64,000 nt of DNA from Chamaesiphon minutus PCC 6605 (GTDB lineage Bacteria > Cyanobacteriota > Cyanobacteriia > Cyanobacteriales > Chamaesiphonaceae): positions 2,824,385 to 2,888,384 of the forward strand of contig NC_019697.1 of assembly GCF_000317145.1 (NCBI RefSeq). Reading direction: 5' to 3'. Positions 24,539 through 32,837 of the stretch are shown in pieces. Made by a program: the position numbers and the translations under genes. The notes beneath the pieces are model-generated. The model saw nothing but the letters and a program-made list of their open reading frames with translations. It ran no database searches and had not been told where the DNA came from. How positions within the stretch are numbered: the first letter of the stretch is position 1; each line of letters begins with the position of its first letter.

Positions 24539-26089
24539 ATGAATTCCAAAAAACAATTTTCTTTCAAAAAAGCGATGCCTAAAATCAGCATTCGCAATCT
24601 TGCTGCTTCGATCGCTTTGATGAGTGCCACGATCGTTATAACTAATACTAGCTCGTCCGCTCAACCAAACGCGCCTACTGCCAAAGTGGCCCAAACTCAG
24701 CTCGCACAAGCGCGACTGAGCGACGTCTCTAGTAGCTGGGCCGAACCCTTTATTAGGGCACTAGCCGACAGAAATATTATCATCGGCTATCCAGACGGTA
24801 CCTATCGCCCCGACCAACCGATTACTAGGGCAGAATTTGCCGCTTTACTCAATAAAGCCTTCGACCTCCAACCGATTCGGGGATCTCGTGCCTTTCGAGA
24901 TGTACCCGCCAATTATTGGGCAGCTTCCGTCATCGACAGAGCCTATCGCGCAGGCTTCATCGCTGGCTACCCCAACAATACCTTCGGCCCCACCCGGAAT
25001 ATCCTCCGGATCGAATCGCTAGTAGCGTTCGTCAACGGTAGTCGCTTGCAACCCGACGGTAGTACTGCCAGTCGCGTAGACGAGCTATTTACAGATGCCG
25101 GACAGATCCCCAGCTACGGTCGCGACGCGATCGTCGCCGCCACCCAGAAATGCGTAGCAGTCAGCGTCTCCTATCCTACCAATAAAGCTTACGACCCCAA
25201 TCGGATCGCTACGCGGGCAGATGTCGCTGCTACTCTCCATCAAATTCTCGTTGCCGCAGGCAGAATTCCCGCATTGGCCAGCGATAGTCCCGCCCAACAA
25301 TATATCGTTAACTGCGCCACCGCACCAGTCGCCCTCAGCCCGCAAGAAATAATCAACCGGACGAGCATTGGTACCCCACCCGCGATCGTCGTCGGCAGCC
25401 AACGTAAGGCACCCAACGCTCCCGCAGGCGGCATCACCACCCCCACCGCCTTTGGCGCGAACTGGGGCGACATCTTTGTCGGTGCTGGCTACCAAAATAA
25501 CCTGCCCGTCGCGATCGCCCCTAACGGCGGTACGAGCACCGTTTACGGTGGCGGTATCGGTGTGGGTAACGCACGTCAATTCGTCGGCGTAGAAGCCTCC
25601 TATACCTCGGCTGGTAACAGTTTGGCCGAACGCGGCGGGTTCAACTTCAAGCTCCACAAACAAATCGGCGAAAATCTGGCGATCGCAGGCGGCTGGGAAA
25701 ACGCCATCCGCAATGGTTACAACGCCACCAACGATCCGGGTCAGACTTATTACGGCGTCGTCACGGGTATTTTACCGTTCGGCGAAACTAGCAACCTCAC
25801 TGCTTCCGTCGGCGCGGGTAACGGTCGTTTCCGCACCTTCAACGATCTGACCCTCAATAATAGCAATCTCAATGTGTTTGGTAGTCTGGGCTTCCGCTTC
25901 TCCGAAAATCTGGCCGTAGCCGCCGATTACAACGGTCGCAACTTTAGCGTGGGCTTACCCATCAGCGTCCGACTCGGCGACTCCGTAGGTTTACAAGTCA
26001 CTCCCGCTTTGCTCGATATCGCTGGTGACCAAAATAGCGGCCCCACCAGCCGCTTCGGCCTCGGCGGTGGCATCGGCATCAACTTCTAA
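24539..26089 (+). CDS. SLH-domain outer-membrane beta-barrel protein
   Basis: 516 aa. The signal peptide (about 1-41) ends at SSAQP. Three SLH-type modules cover about 62-245; the first has IRALADRNIIIGYPDGTYRP and ITRAEFAALLNKAF, and the second YWAASVIDRAYRAGFIAGYP. SLH modules bind pyruvylated wall glycan in cyanobacteria. After a Pro-rich linker (about 270-300), the C-terminal ~215 residues show alternating strands rich in Gly and aromatics, ending in GIGINF, the terminal Phe typical of outer-membrane barrels. Unlike SomA-type porins, the barrel is short (8-10 strands possible). Porin or anchoring role is inferred. Confidence 0.85.
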   Translation: MNSKKQFSFKKAMPKISIRNLAASIALMSATIVITNTSSSAQPNAPTAKVAQTQLAQARLSDVSSSWAEPFIRALADRNIIIGYPDGTYRPDQPITRAEFAALLNKAFDLQPIRGSRAFRDVPANYWAASVIDRAYRAGFIAGYPNNTFGPTRNILRIESLVAFVNGSRLQPDGSTASRVDELFTDAGQIPSYGRDAIVAATQKCVAVSVSYPTNKAYDPNRIATRADVAATLHQILVAAGRIPALASDSPAQQYIVNCATAPVALSPQEIINRTSIGTPPAIVVGSQRKAPNAPAGGITTPTAFGANWGDIFVGAGYQNNLPVAIAPNGGTSTVYGGGIGVGNARQFVGVEASYTSAGNSLAERGGFNFKLHKQIGENLAIAGGWENAIRNGYNATNDPGQTYYGVVTGILPFGETSNLTASVGAGNGRFRTFNDLTLNNSNLNVFGSLGFRFSENLAVAADYNGRNFSVGLPISVRLGDSVGLQVTPALLDIAGDQNSGPTSRFGLGGGIGINF

Positions 26090-26515
26090 ACACCGGATCT
26101 CGATTGACATCTTTCGGTAATTGCGGAGATCTACCCACCCCGCCCGATGGGCACCCTTGTCTTGTCTTGTCTCGCTGCAAGGTTGCGCTTCCATGGTCGG
26201 GAAACCCGACCGGAGCGCATCCGCATAATCCGGGAGGTTCCCTCCCGGCGGAGAGCCGCTGACGCACACAACCTCCCGTTCGTTGGCGGAGCCTTCCCGA
26301 AGGGAGCTGCGTCGCTGTCTCGCTAAACCCTCGGCAAAGCCGAGGAGCGCGAGCCGCTCCCAGGAAGGGATTTTCCCCTCCACATATGGAAAAGAGTAAG
26401 CAGGTGGGACTTTACTTCCTCCTCTGATAAAGGGGAGGGTTGAGGTGAGGTAAAGATCTCCACAGTAACAACAACCACGATCGCGAATCGAAACTAAACC
26501 CAACCAATCGCATAA
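26090..26515. repeat. Gene-free interspersed repeat cluster
   Basis: It carries GC-rich hairpin words shared with other spacers: TGGTCGGGAAACCCGACC, CCGGGAGGTTCCCTCCCGG, CCTCGGCAAAGCCGAGG and CTTGTCTTGTCTCGCT. No coding frame is supported. Confidence 0.7.
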
Positions 26516-27133
26516 ATGAATATCAAAAATATATCCCTAGCAACAATCTCCACCCTCGGACTGATGCTGCTTGCCAGCAATCCAGTACGCGCCCAAAGAT
26601 TCGTAGATATTATTGGCAACCCCCCTTACGGCTCCGATCCCGTCAACGGAGTTGTCGGTAGCGGTGCCACCCCAGGTAGAACCACCAAAATTACCTTTGC
26701 CGAGGGCGTCCAAAGCCGCATCAATGCAGCCAGTGCCAACCTCACCGCCGCCAGCGTCAGCGGTACGCAAACAGTAGCAGGTAACTCGATCGAAGTCGAT
26801 GCTGGTGCCGCTGCAACTGCCCTAGCCGTCATTAACGCGCCGCTTAACTCCAACCCCCCAGAACGAGATGCCCTCGTCGCCGCCCTCGGTGGTGGTATCC
26901 CCGCCCAGCAACTCGCCCAATCGATGGTGGGTCTTAGAAGCGGCGATGGCTCGATCGATCCGGTCATTCTCACGGCGGCGGTCAGTGCCTACAACAACTA
27001 CATTACATCACTCACTCGCTCTGCCGCAGCGCAACAATCGACCTCTGGAATAGATGCTTACATTCGATCGCTACCCCCCGGCCAAAAAGCCGCACAAGCC
27101 ATCTTAGGCAGTCTGCTAGCAGCCGCTCGTTAA
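26516..27133 (+). CDS. Secreted Ala/Asn/Ser-rich protein, unknown
   Basis: 205 aa with a signal peptide (about 1-27) cleaving after VRAQ. The mature part is rich in Ala, Ser, Asn, Gly and Val, with almost no charge clusters and no cysteine. Stretches such as INAASANLTAASVSGTQTV alternate small and polar residues; the C-terminal third is helical (GQKAAQAILGSLLAAAR). It follows the SLH-barrel gene in the same direction after a repeat block. It has a strong terminator behind it, so it is transcribed separately or last. Possibly an exported surface or periplasmic protein; I recognise no family. Confidence 0.75.
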   Translation: MNIKNISLATISTLGLMLLASNPVRAQRFVDIIGNPPYGSDPVNGVVGSGATPGRTTKITFAEGVQSRINAASANLTAASVSGTQTVAGNSIEVDAGAAATALAVINAPLNSNPPERDALVAALGGGIPAQQLAQSMVGLRSGDGSIDPVILTAAVSAYNNYITSLTRSAAAQQSTSGIDAYIRSLPPGQKAAQAILGSLLAAAR

Positions 27134-27160
27134 ATTACCAACCAAGATCGTCCCAGACAA

Positions 27161-27188
27161 ATGACCTGCAAACATGTTTGCAGGTCAT
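27161..27188 (+). terminator. 28-bp perfect palindrome with T-tail
   Basis: A self-complementary 28-bp sequence starting ATGACCTGCAAAC is followed by TTTTTG, 27 bp after the secreted-protein gene. Confidence 0.9.
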
Positions 27189-27401
27189 TTTTGTGTTGAT
27201 GATGGTTTCACGGAAAATTAGGGCAAGCTAGGTAGAGATACACTGCATCATATCTTACAAAAATCACCAGTAAGAGCGAAACTCCAAACTAGTTGGTACG
27301 GGAAAACTAGCTTTGTAGTCACCACGCGTGCGCACAATCGCTCAATCTTGGTTGAATGTAGCATTTTTAACACGAAAAAATTAGGAAGCTGAAGTACGAT
27401 C

Positions 27402-28508
27402 GTGAAAACATTTTCACTAAACTCGATGAATACTCAAGTTCTTTCGCCAACAGACTCAGCTTGGCAGGAATGCTTGAACGATCTCCCTCATGACTTTTAT
27501 CATCTGCCTGGATACTTAGAATTAGAAGCCCAAAGGCATTGCGGTCATCCCGAAGCAATAATTATCAACGATGGAGAGCAAGTATTTTTTTTGCCTTACA
27601 TCCTGCGCAATTGTCATCAGACGCTGGACATCGGTCGGCTCGGCGGCGAACCAATTTATGATGTCATCTCTCCCTATGGTTATCCAGGGATGTTGGTAAA
27701 TCTAGCCGGACAAAATCAGACTTTTATCGATCGATGCTTGAAGGCTATTCACGAACGTTGGTACGAAAAAAATATCTGCTCGGCATTTCTAAGATTGCAT
27801 CCAATTATTAATAGTTATATCGACCCGAAAACTTCTAATCCAGATCGATTTCTAATTTGCGAACGTGGGGATGTAGTCATTTGCGATCTCACTAATGACT
27901 ACGAATTAATTTGGAAGCAGATGAGAGCGAATCATCGGACTAAAATTAATAAGCTTAGGCGGGCTGGATTTGTTGTCAGAATGGAATCAGTAGATAAATA
28001 TTTAGATGTATTTATCGATATTTACATCGAAACAATGAGTCGAGTAAATGCACACACTGCTTATTTCTTCACACGCGACTATTTTGAAAAATTTTGCCAA
28101 GCATTAGACGATCGATTACAGATCTGCGTAGTCGAAATAGATGGCACAGTTGCTGCGGCTAGTCTAGTTACTGAATCTAGCGACATAGTTCAATATCACT
28201 TGGGCGGCACTAAAACCGAATTTTTACCCCAATCGCCGACAACTATGATGTTCGACTATATGATTAAATGGGGACAGCAGCGAGGTAATAAATACTTAAA
28301 TCTAGGCGGTGGGCTGGGTAGCAGTAGTGATTCATTATTTCATTTCAAATCAGGCTTCTCCGATCGCGTTGGCACTTTTATGACCATGCAAAGCATTATC
28401 AATCAGAATCTCTATCATCATTTAACACAGTTGAGAGCTGAAGCTTTACAGAAAACAATCGCCGAATTTGAGAGCACATCTTTTTTCCCTGTCTATCGAT
28501 CGTGTTAA
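27402..28508 (+). CDS. FemAB/GNAT-fold acyltransferase-like protein
   Basis: 368 aa, two GNAT-like halves as in FemX/FemAB-related proteins (PF13480). Key stretches are GGEPIYDVISPYGYPG (about 80-95), WKQMRANHRTKINKLRRAGF (about 171-190), the hallmark basic patch of the family, and ICVVEIDGTVAAASLV. Family members move aminoacyl or acyl groups onto cell-wall or polysaccharide precursors. It begins a short plus-strand run with a methyltransferase and a DegT aminotransferase, so a role in surface glycan or lipid modification is plausible but unproven. An alternative ATG lies eight codons in. Confidence 0.8.
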   Translation: MKTFSLNSMNTQVLSPTDSAWQECLNDLPHDFYHLPGYLELEAQRHCGHPEAIIINDGEQVFFLPYILRNCHQTLDIGRLGGEPIYDVISPYGYPGMLVNLAGQNQTFIDRCLKAIHERWYEKNICSAFLRLHPIINSYIDPKTSNPDRFLICERGDVVICDLTNDYELIWKQMRANHRTKINKLRRAGFVVRMESVDKYLDVFIDIYIETMSRVNAHTAYFFTRDYFEKFCQALDDRLQICVVEIDGTVAAASLVTESSDIVQYHLGGTKTEFLPQSPTTMMFDYMIKWGQQRGNKYLNLGGGLGSSSDSLFHFKSGFSDRVGTFMTMQSIINQNLYHHLTQLRAEALQKTIAEFESTSFFPVYRSC

Positions 28509-29044
28509 GATCTGTATATATTAACACCTCATCACTTTTGAAACGATCCTAATATTCTAGGATCTTAGAATTTAGAAAAATGTCATCTTCAAGTACGACT
28601 AAAGATCTATACAGTGGCGTAGAATTTTCAACCTGGCTCGAACTAGAAAATCTAGATGCCCAAGAAGAATATCTGATTCAAAAATACCTCCAGCCAGAAC
28701 TGAAGACAGTTGAAGCTGGTACCAATGGCGGTAGAATCTTATTAAAAATGCAAGAAATGGGCTTTACAAATCTATCTGGATTTGACTGTATTCCCGCACT
28801 AATCGATCGAGCCATCGAGCGCGACCCGCATCGAACTATCGATTTTCAAGTCGGAGATGCAATCGAATTAGCTTACGCCAATAATAGCTTCGAGCAAATT
28901 ATTTACTTACAACAGATTATTTGCTTAATCGAAACTAGTACAGCTCGCCTCCAAGCACTCCAAGAATCCTATCGCATCCTCAAACCTGGCGGTACGGGCT
29001 TATTTTCCTTTCTCAATTTTGAGTCGCGGAGTTCGCAGCTTATC

Positions 29045-30416
29045 CACGGTTAGCGCATCTCAAAACCTATTGACAAGCGGATGTGCTTGGATGGGAAGTG
29101 GGAACAGCCGCAGATAAGACAGCAAGCATATAGCGGTCATTCATCGCGGTTCGCCGGGACTTTTGACGAATACTACGCCGAAAAGATGTCTCACGTTCTA
29201 AGGCATTAAGTGCAAGGCGACGTAACACGGCAAAATTCTGCGGACCGTGGAGAGAACGAATGCGAGATTTGTCCTCATCAAAGGTGACATCTAATGTCCA
29301 ATGGACAGAATTCTCAATCCCCCAGTGCTGGCGAATCGCACTACCAATCCGGTTGGCATCGCTGAGAAGACTGGTTAGGTAAAATTGGACTTCATGAGTG
29401 GTCTTGTTCCAATACTGAGACTTGCGTACAACCATCACAACTGTTTGCAGTCCACTCCACTGGTCTTGTTGATACAGCAATGGTAGTTGTGAAACAGGGA
29501 CAGTGTAAACTTTCCGGTTTTCAATCCGATGATGTCCTTTCTCCACCCGCTGACTAATACTGACATCTACGCCTTTAAACCCCTGTGATTGTGCTGTCTC
29601 AAACCAGCTTTTGACTTGTTGGTGTAGTGTTGGATGATTATCCTTAAGGCTTAACACATAATCGGCATTTGCTCCAGTAATCTTCGTCGCCATCGATTTC
29701 TGCGTGCCCATTGCATCGATAGTGATGATACAGCCTTGAATGTCTAGCAATTCTAATAATGCGGGAATCGCTGTGATTTCATTAGATTTAGCACTGACTT
29801 TTGTTTGTCCCAAGACCAATCGATGCTCACTCGCCCATGCACTCACCATGTGCAACGCTTTGACCCCAGATGCCCTGTCGTATGAACCTCTGTTGGTTTT
29901 ACCATCAATGGCGACTACTTCCACTCCTAGTTGCTCAATTAGTGATTGCACCCACAGCCGAAAGCATTGCTCTAATTCTTTGGGATTGATTTTTTCAAAT
30001 ACTCTTCTAAATGTGTCGGCGCTGGGGATTCCGCCTGGTAGCTCTAGAAATGTACTTAACCACTCTTGCTTATTCACACCATACTCTTCCATATCCTCCC
30101 ATCCTTTTGCTCCTGCGATTACTGCCAAGATGGCAATGGTGATAATGTCTTTGAGTAGATGTACTCTCGTCCTCTGGGTTCTGGGATCTTTAATATCTTG
30201 AAAGTATTGCCCAAACTTCTTTGTAATTTCTTGGCTGTCTAAATTCGTCGCTCCGACTGTTTCAGTTTTTTGCTTCTTCTTTTCTACTTGTGTCGGCATT
30301 ACTTTCACTGTAATCGCTAGATGGACGCTCGTACCTACCCTAGCTCAGATCTTTCTCAAATAGAAGCCCTCAGCAGCAATCCCTTTGTCAATAGGGTTTG
30401 AGGTGCGCTAGCCGTG
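29045..30416. mobile_element. ISAs1-family insertion sequence, 1372 bp
   Basis: Ends are inverted repeats of the form CACGGYTAGCGCAYCTCA. The left end starts at 29045 and the right end finishes at 30416. Direct repeats GCAGCTTATC (29035-29044 and 30417-30426) form a 10-bp target duplication. It holds one transposase gene on the minus strand. Confidence 0.95.
29067..30308 (-). CDS. ISAs1-family DDE transposase
   Basis: 413 aa counted from a GTG; an ATG three codons later (MPTQVEKKK) is the likelier start. The N-terminal DDE_Tnp_1-associated domain has FQDIKDPRTQRTRVHLLKDI. The catalytic domain shows the first Asp in VVAIDGKTNRGS, the second in IITIDAMGTQKSMA, and the Glu region in HWGIENSVHWTLDVTFDED, as in ISAs1 enzymes. 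Full length and without stops, so probably active. It is encoded opposite to the host methyltransferase. Confidence 0.96.
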   Translation of the reverse strand: MKVMPTQVEKKKQKTETVGATNLDSQEITKKFGQYFQDIKDPRTQRTRVHLLKDIITIAILAVIAGAKGWEDMEEYGVNKQEWLSTFLELPGGIPSADTFRRVFEKINPKELEQCFRLWVQSLIEQLGVEVVAIDGKTNRGSYDRASGVKALHMVSAWASEHRLVLGQTKVSAKSNEITAIPALLELLDIQGCIITIDAMGTQKSMATKITGANADYVLSLKDNHPTLHQQVKSWFETAQSQGFKGVDVSISQRVEKGHHRIENRKVYTVPVSQLPLLYQQDQWSGLQTVVMVVRKSQYWNKTTHEVQFYLTSLLSDANRIGSAIRQHWGIENSVHWTLDVTFDEDKSRIRSLHGPQNFAVLRRLALNALERETSFRRSIRQKSRRTAMNDRYMLAVLSAAVPTSHPSTSACQ

Positions 30417-30729
30417 GCAGCTTATCTACTCCAGCTATTTGACGTATTTAAAACTCATTAGAAAATTGCGCGGCGACGATCGCTCGATCCAAGATCTGCC
30501 GTGGCTAAAATTAGGCGGTAAATTTAACCCCAACGCCATCTTCGATCGATCTCCCTATACCTATTGGTATCGAGTCACCGAAATTTGCAACCTCTTACGA
30601 TCTGTAGGTTTTGAAATCGTCGCACTCGGCACCGAAAAACAGATTGAGGCCGACATGTTGGTAACTGACGAGCGAGAATTGACCGTACCAGAGCTGGCAG
30701 GAATGCTCTATATCGCAGTCAAAAAATAA

Positions 30730-31157
30730 TCGTTACGCTTGGAATACCAATCGCCAATTACGACGTTATACGGATTGGATCTAAATTAATCTGGGTATAA
30801 TTGAAACTAAGTTCTCAGTGGAGAGTAGATAGCTCTTAGCCATTATCTAGCGATCGATCGCACCGCCGCGCAGGGTAGTTAAAGTGTGACAAAAACTCTG
30901 GATCTCAAATCCGAAAGATGGGAACTTAAAGATAGTCAGATCTTCAATTTATTGGTAATGCAGATCGTCCATCTAACCGCAACCATTCAATCGGATCGTC
31001 CGATCGTTGGCAGAGTCTCTCCATTCGGAGCGGAACGCTACGCGTTGGCATAGCCTCGCCTCTGGCGAAACGGAGAAGCTCGACTCGACTAGCTACTATT
31101 TGCGATCTGGCCCGATCGACATCGCTCTCAATTTTTGTTTATTTATAATTTCTGGTA
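30730..31157. other. Gene-free stretch, 428 bp
   Basis: No gene is supported. A 71-codon frame starting at 31007 crosses the DegT start and reads as non-coding. It probably contains the DegT promoter. Confidence 0.4.
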
Positions 31158-32285
31158 ATGACAAAACCTATTTTGCTTTCAACTCCACACATGGGCGATC
31201 GCGAGCATCAATTCGTGACTGAAGCTTTTGAAACAAATTGGATTGCCCCCATCGGCCCTCATGTTGACGCCTTCGAGCGCGAGTTTTGCCAAACAGTAGG
31301 TTCTAGTCATGCAACTGCTGTCAGTTCGGGGACGGCAGCTCTACATTTAGCACTCAAGCTCGTCGGCGTAGATGCTGGCGATGAAGTATTTTGTTCGAGC
31401 CTGACATTTTCGGCAAGTGCCAATCCGATCGTTTATTTAGGTGCCAAACCCGTCTTCATCGATAGCGACAGGATCTCCTGGAACATGGACCCCCTCGTCC
31501 TGCAAGCGGCACTAGAGCAACGCGCCAGCATCGGTAAATTACCCAAAGCCGTCATTATCGTCCATCTCTACGGCCAAAGTGCCGATCTCGACCCGATTAT
31601 CAAACTCTGCAAACAATACGGCGTAGCGACGATTGAAGACGCCGCAGAAGCCCTCGGAGCCACCTACAAAGGTCGCTCTCCCGGTACCTTTGGCGACGTC
31701 GGCATCTTCTCATTTAACGGCAATAAAATCATCACCACCTCCGGTGGTGGCATGTTAGTCTCCGAAGACGCCAGCATCACCTCCAAAGCCAAATTCCTCG
31801 CCACCCAAGCCCGCGATCCCGCGCCCCACTATCAGCACTCCGAAATCGGCTATAACTATCGGATGAGTAACGTCCTCGCCGGAATCGGACGCGGACAACT
31901 AATGGTATTGAGCGATCGTGTCGCCGCCCGCCGCCGCAACTGCGAAATCTACCAACAAGCCCTCGCACACCTCCCCGGCATCGAATTTATGCCCGAAGCC
32001 CCCTGGGGTAGTGCCACCCGCTGGCTGACATGCCTGACGATCGATCCTACCGCCTTCGGCATCGATCGCGAAACCGTCCGCCTCGCCCTCGCCGAACAAC
32101 AAATCGAAGCCCGCCCCGTATGGAAACCCCTCCACCTTCAGCCTATCTTCGGCGACTGCGAACGCTTCGGCGGCGAAGTCGCCGAAGACCTCTTCGATCG
32201 CGGACTCTGCCTCCCCTCCGGCTCCAACCTCTCCGACGAAGACCTCAATTGCGTCATCGAAGCGATTTTAGGGAGTAGAGGGTAG
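31158..32285 (+). CDS. DegT/DnrJ/EryC1/StrS sugar aminotransferase
   Basis: 375 aa PLP enzyme. TNWIAPIGPHVDAFE at the start and SSGTAALHLAL (56-66) bind substrate and cofactor phosphate. HLYGQSADL and VATIEDAAEALGATYKG contain the conserved Asp and Gln that contact the PLP ring. The Schiff-base lysine is Lys190 in SFNGNKIITTSGGG. The pattern is closest to the PglE/PseC-like group that makes UDP-4-amino sugars for glycans and glycoproteins. With FemAB-like and methyltransferase genes upstream, it suggests an amino-sugar surface glycan. The substrate is not provable here. Confidence 0.93.
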   Translation: MTKPILLSTPHMGDREHQFVTEAFETNWIAPIGPHVDAFEREFCQTVGSSHATAVSSGTAALHLALKLVGVDAGDEVFCSSLTFSASANPIVYLGAKPVFIDSDRISWNMDPLVLQAALEQRASIGKLPKAVIIVHLYGQSADLDPIIKLCKQYGVATIEDAAEALGATYKGRSPGTFGDVGIFSFNGNKIITTSGGGMLVSEDASITSKAKFLATQARDPAPHYQHSEIGYNYRMSNVLAGIGRGQLMVLSDRVAARRRNCEIYQQALAHLPGIEFMPEAPWGSATRWLTCLTIDPTAFGIDRETVRLALAEQQIEARPVWKPLHLQPIFGDCERFGGEVAEDLFDRGLCLPSGSNLSDEDLNCVIEAILGSRG

Positions 32286-32339
32286 TTGGGAGACGATGGG
32301 ACGGGGAGAGGGGGAGAGGGGGAGAGGGGAGCAGTTATT

Positions 32340-32580
32340 AAAAAGCTATGCCCAGGGGAGGGTTTCGTGCCCAACTCATCCAACCAATCACCAACAAACC
32401 CCCCCTACCCGCAGTCGTAAAAAAATATGCCCAGGGGAAGGCTTTGTGCCCAACTCATCCAACAAATCGCCAACCAACCCTACCCCGCAGCCACAAAAAG
32501 CTATGCCCAGGGGAGGGCTTTGTGCCCAACCCACCCAACCAAGCACAAACCAAACCCGACCCCGCAGCCACCAAGTCAAA
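32340..32580 (+). repeat. ~78-bp imperfect tandem repeat, three copies
   Basis: Each unit has AGCTATGCCCAGGGGAGGG (or near variant), a TGTGCCCAACYCAYCCAAC segment, and a CGCAGYCRYMAAA end. Several frames stay open through it because the repeat lacks stops, so ORFs of 80-110 codons here are not taken as genes. Confidence 0.85.
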
Positions 32581-32625
32581 CCGACCCAGACTACACTAGC
32601 ACAAACAACCTACATACGCAGGGGA

Positions 32626-32692
32626 GTTTGAGGGGCGGCGTCCCGCCCCTCAACGGGGGGTCTGGGGGAAGCCTCCCCCAGATCCGGGTTCC
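32626..32692. repeat. Two GC-rich hairpins
   Basis: GAGGGGCGG...CCGCCCCTC and CTGGGGGAAGCCTCCCCCAG form two adjacent stem-loops. They may end DegT-side transcripts; no T-run follows. Confidence 0.6.
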
Positions 32693-32837
32693 ACTAGCAC
32701 CAGCAACAAAACACTAAGCACATATAATATCTACTCCCATTAACGATTACCCGTCAAAATGGCGGATGGCGATCGCCAAAAATAGCAAACATAATTGAGA
32801 TCGAACAGCAACACCCCCAGCAATCGATCGATTAGTT

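Larger units (their letters stand above)
28580..30729 (+). pseudogene. Class I SAM methyltransferase gene, disrupted by IS insertion
   Basis: Two parts: 28580-29044 and 30427-30729. Joined across the IS and one copy of its 10-bp target duplication, they give one frame of 255 aa with no other damage (QLI joins to YSSYLTYLK). The first part has the SAM-binding region (TVEAGTNGGRIL, then LSGFDCIPALIDRAIER) and motif IV-type RILKPGGTGLFSF. The second part carries the C-terminal strands (VGFEIVALGTEKQIEADML). Before insertion it was a methyltransferase next to a FemAB-like and a DegT aminotransferase gene. As it stands it would give a 158-aa truncated product. Confidence 0.92.

Noticed and set aside
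25085-25663. 192-codon minus-strand ORF inside the SLH-barrel gene
   Set aside because: A shadow of a GC-rich coding region; the SLH and barrel signatures are on the plus strand.
32296-32717. Overlapping ORFs rich in Pro, Thr and Asn
   Set aside because: They arise from a stop-free 78-bp tandem repeat; several frames are open at once.
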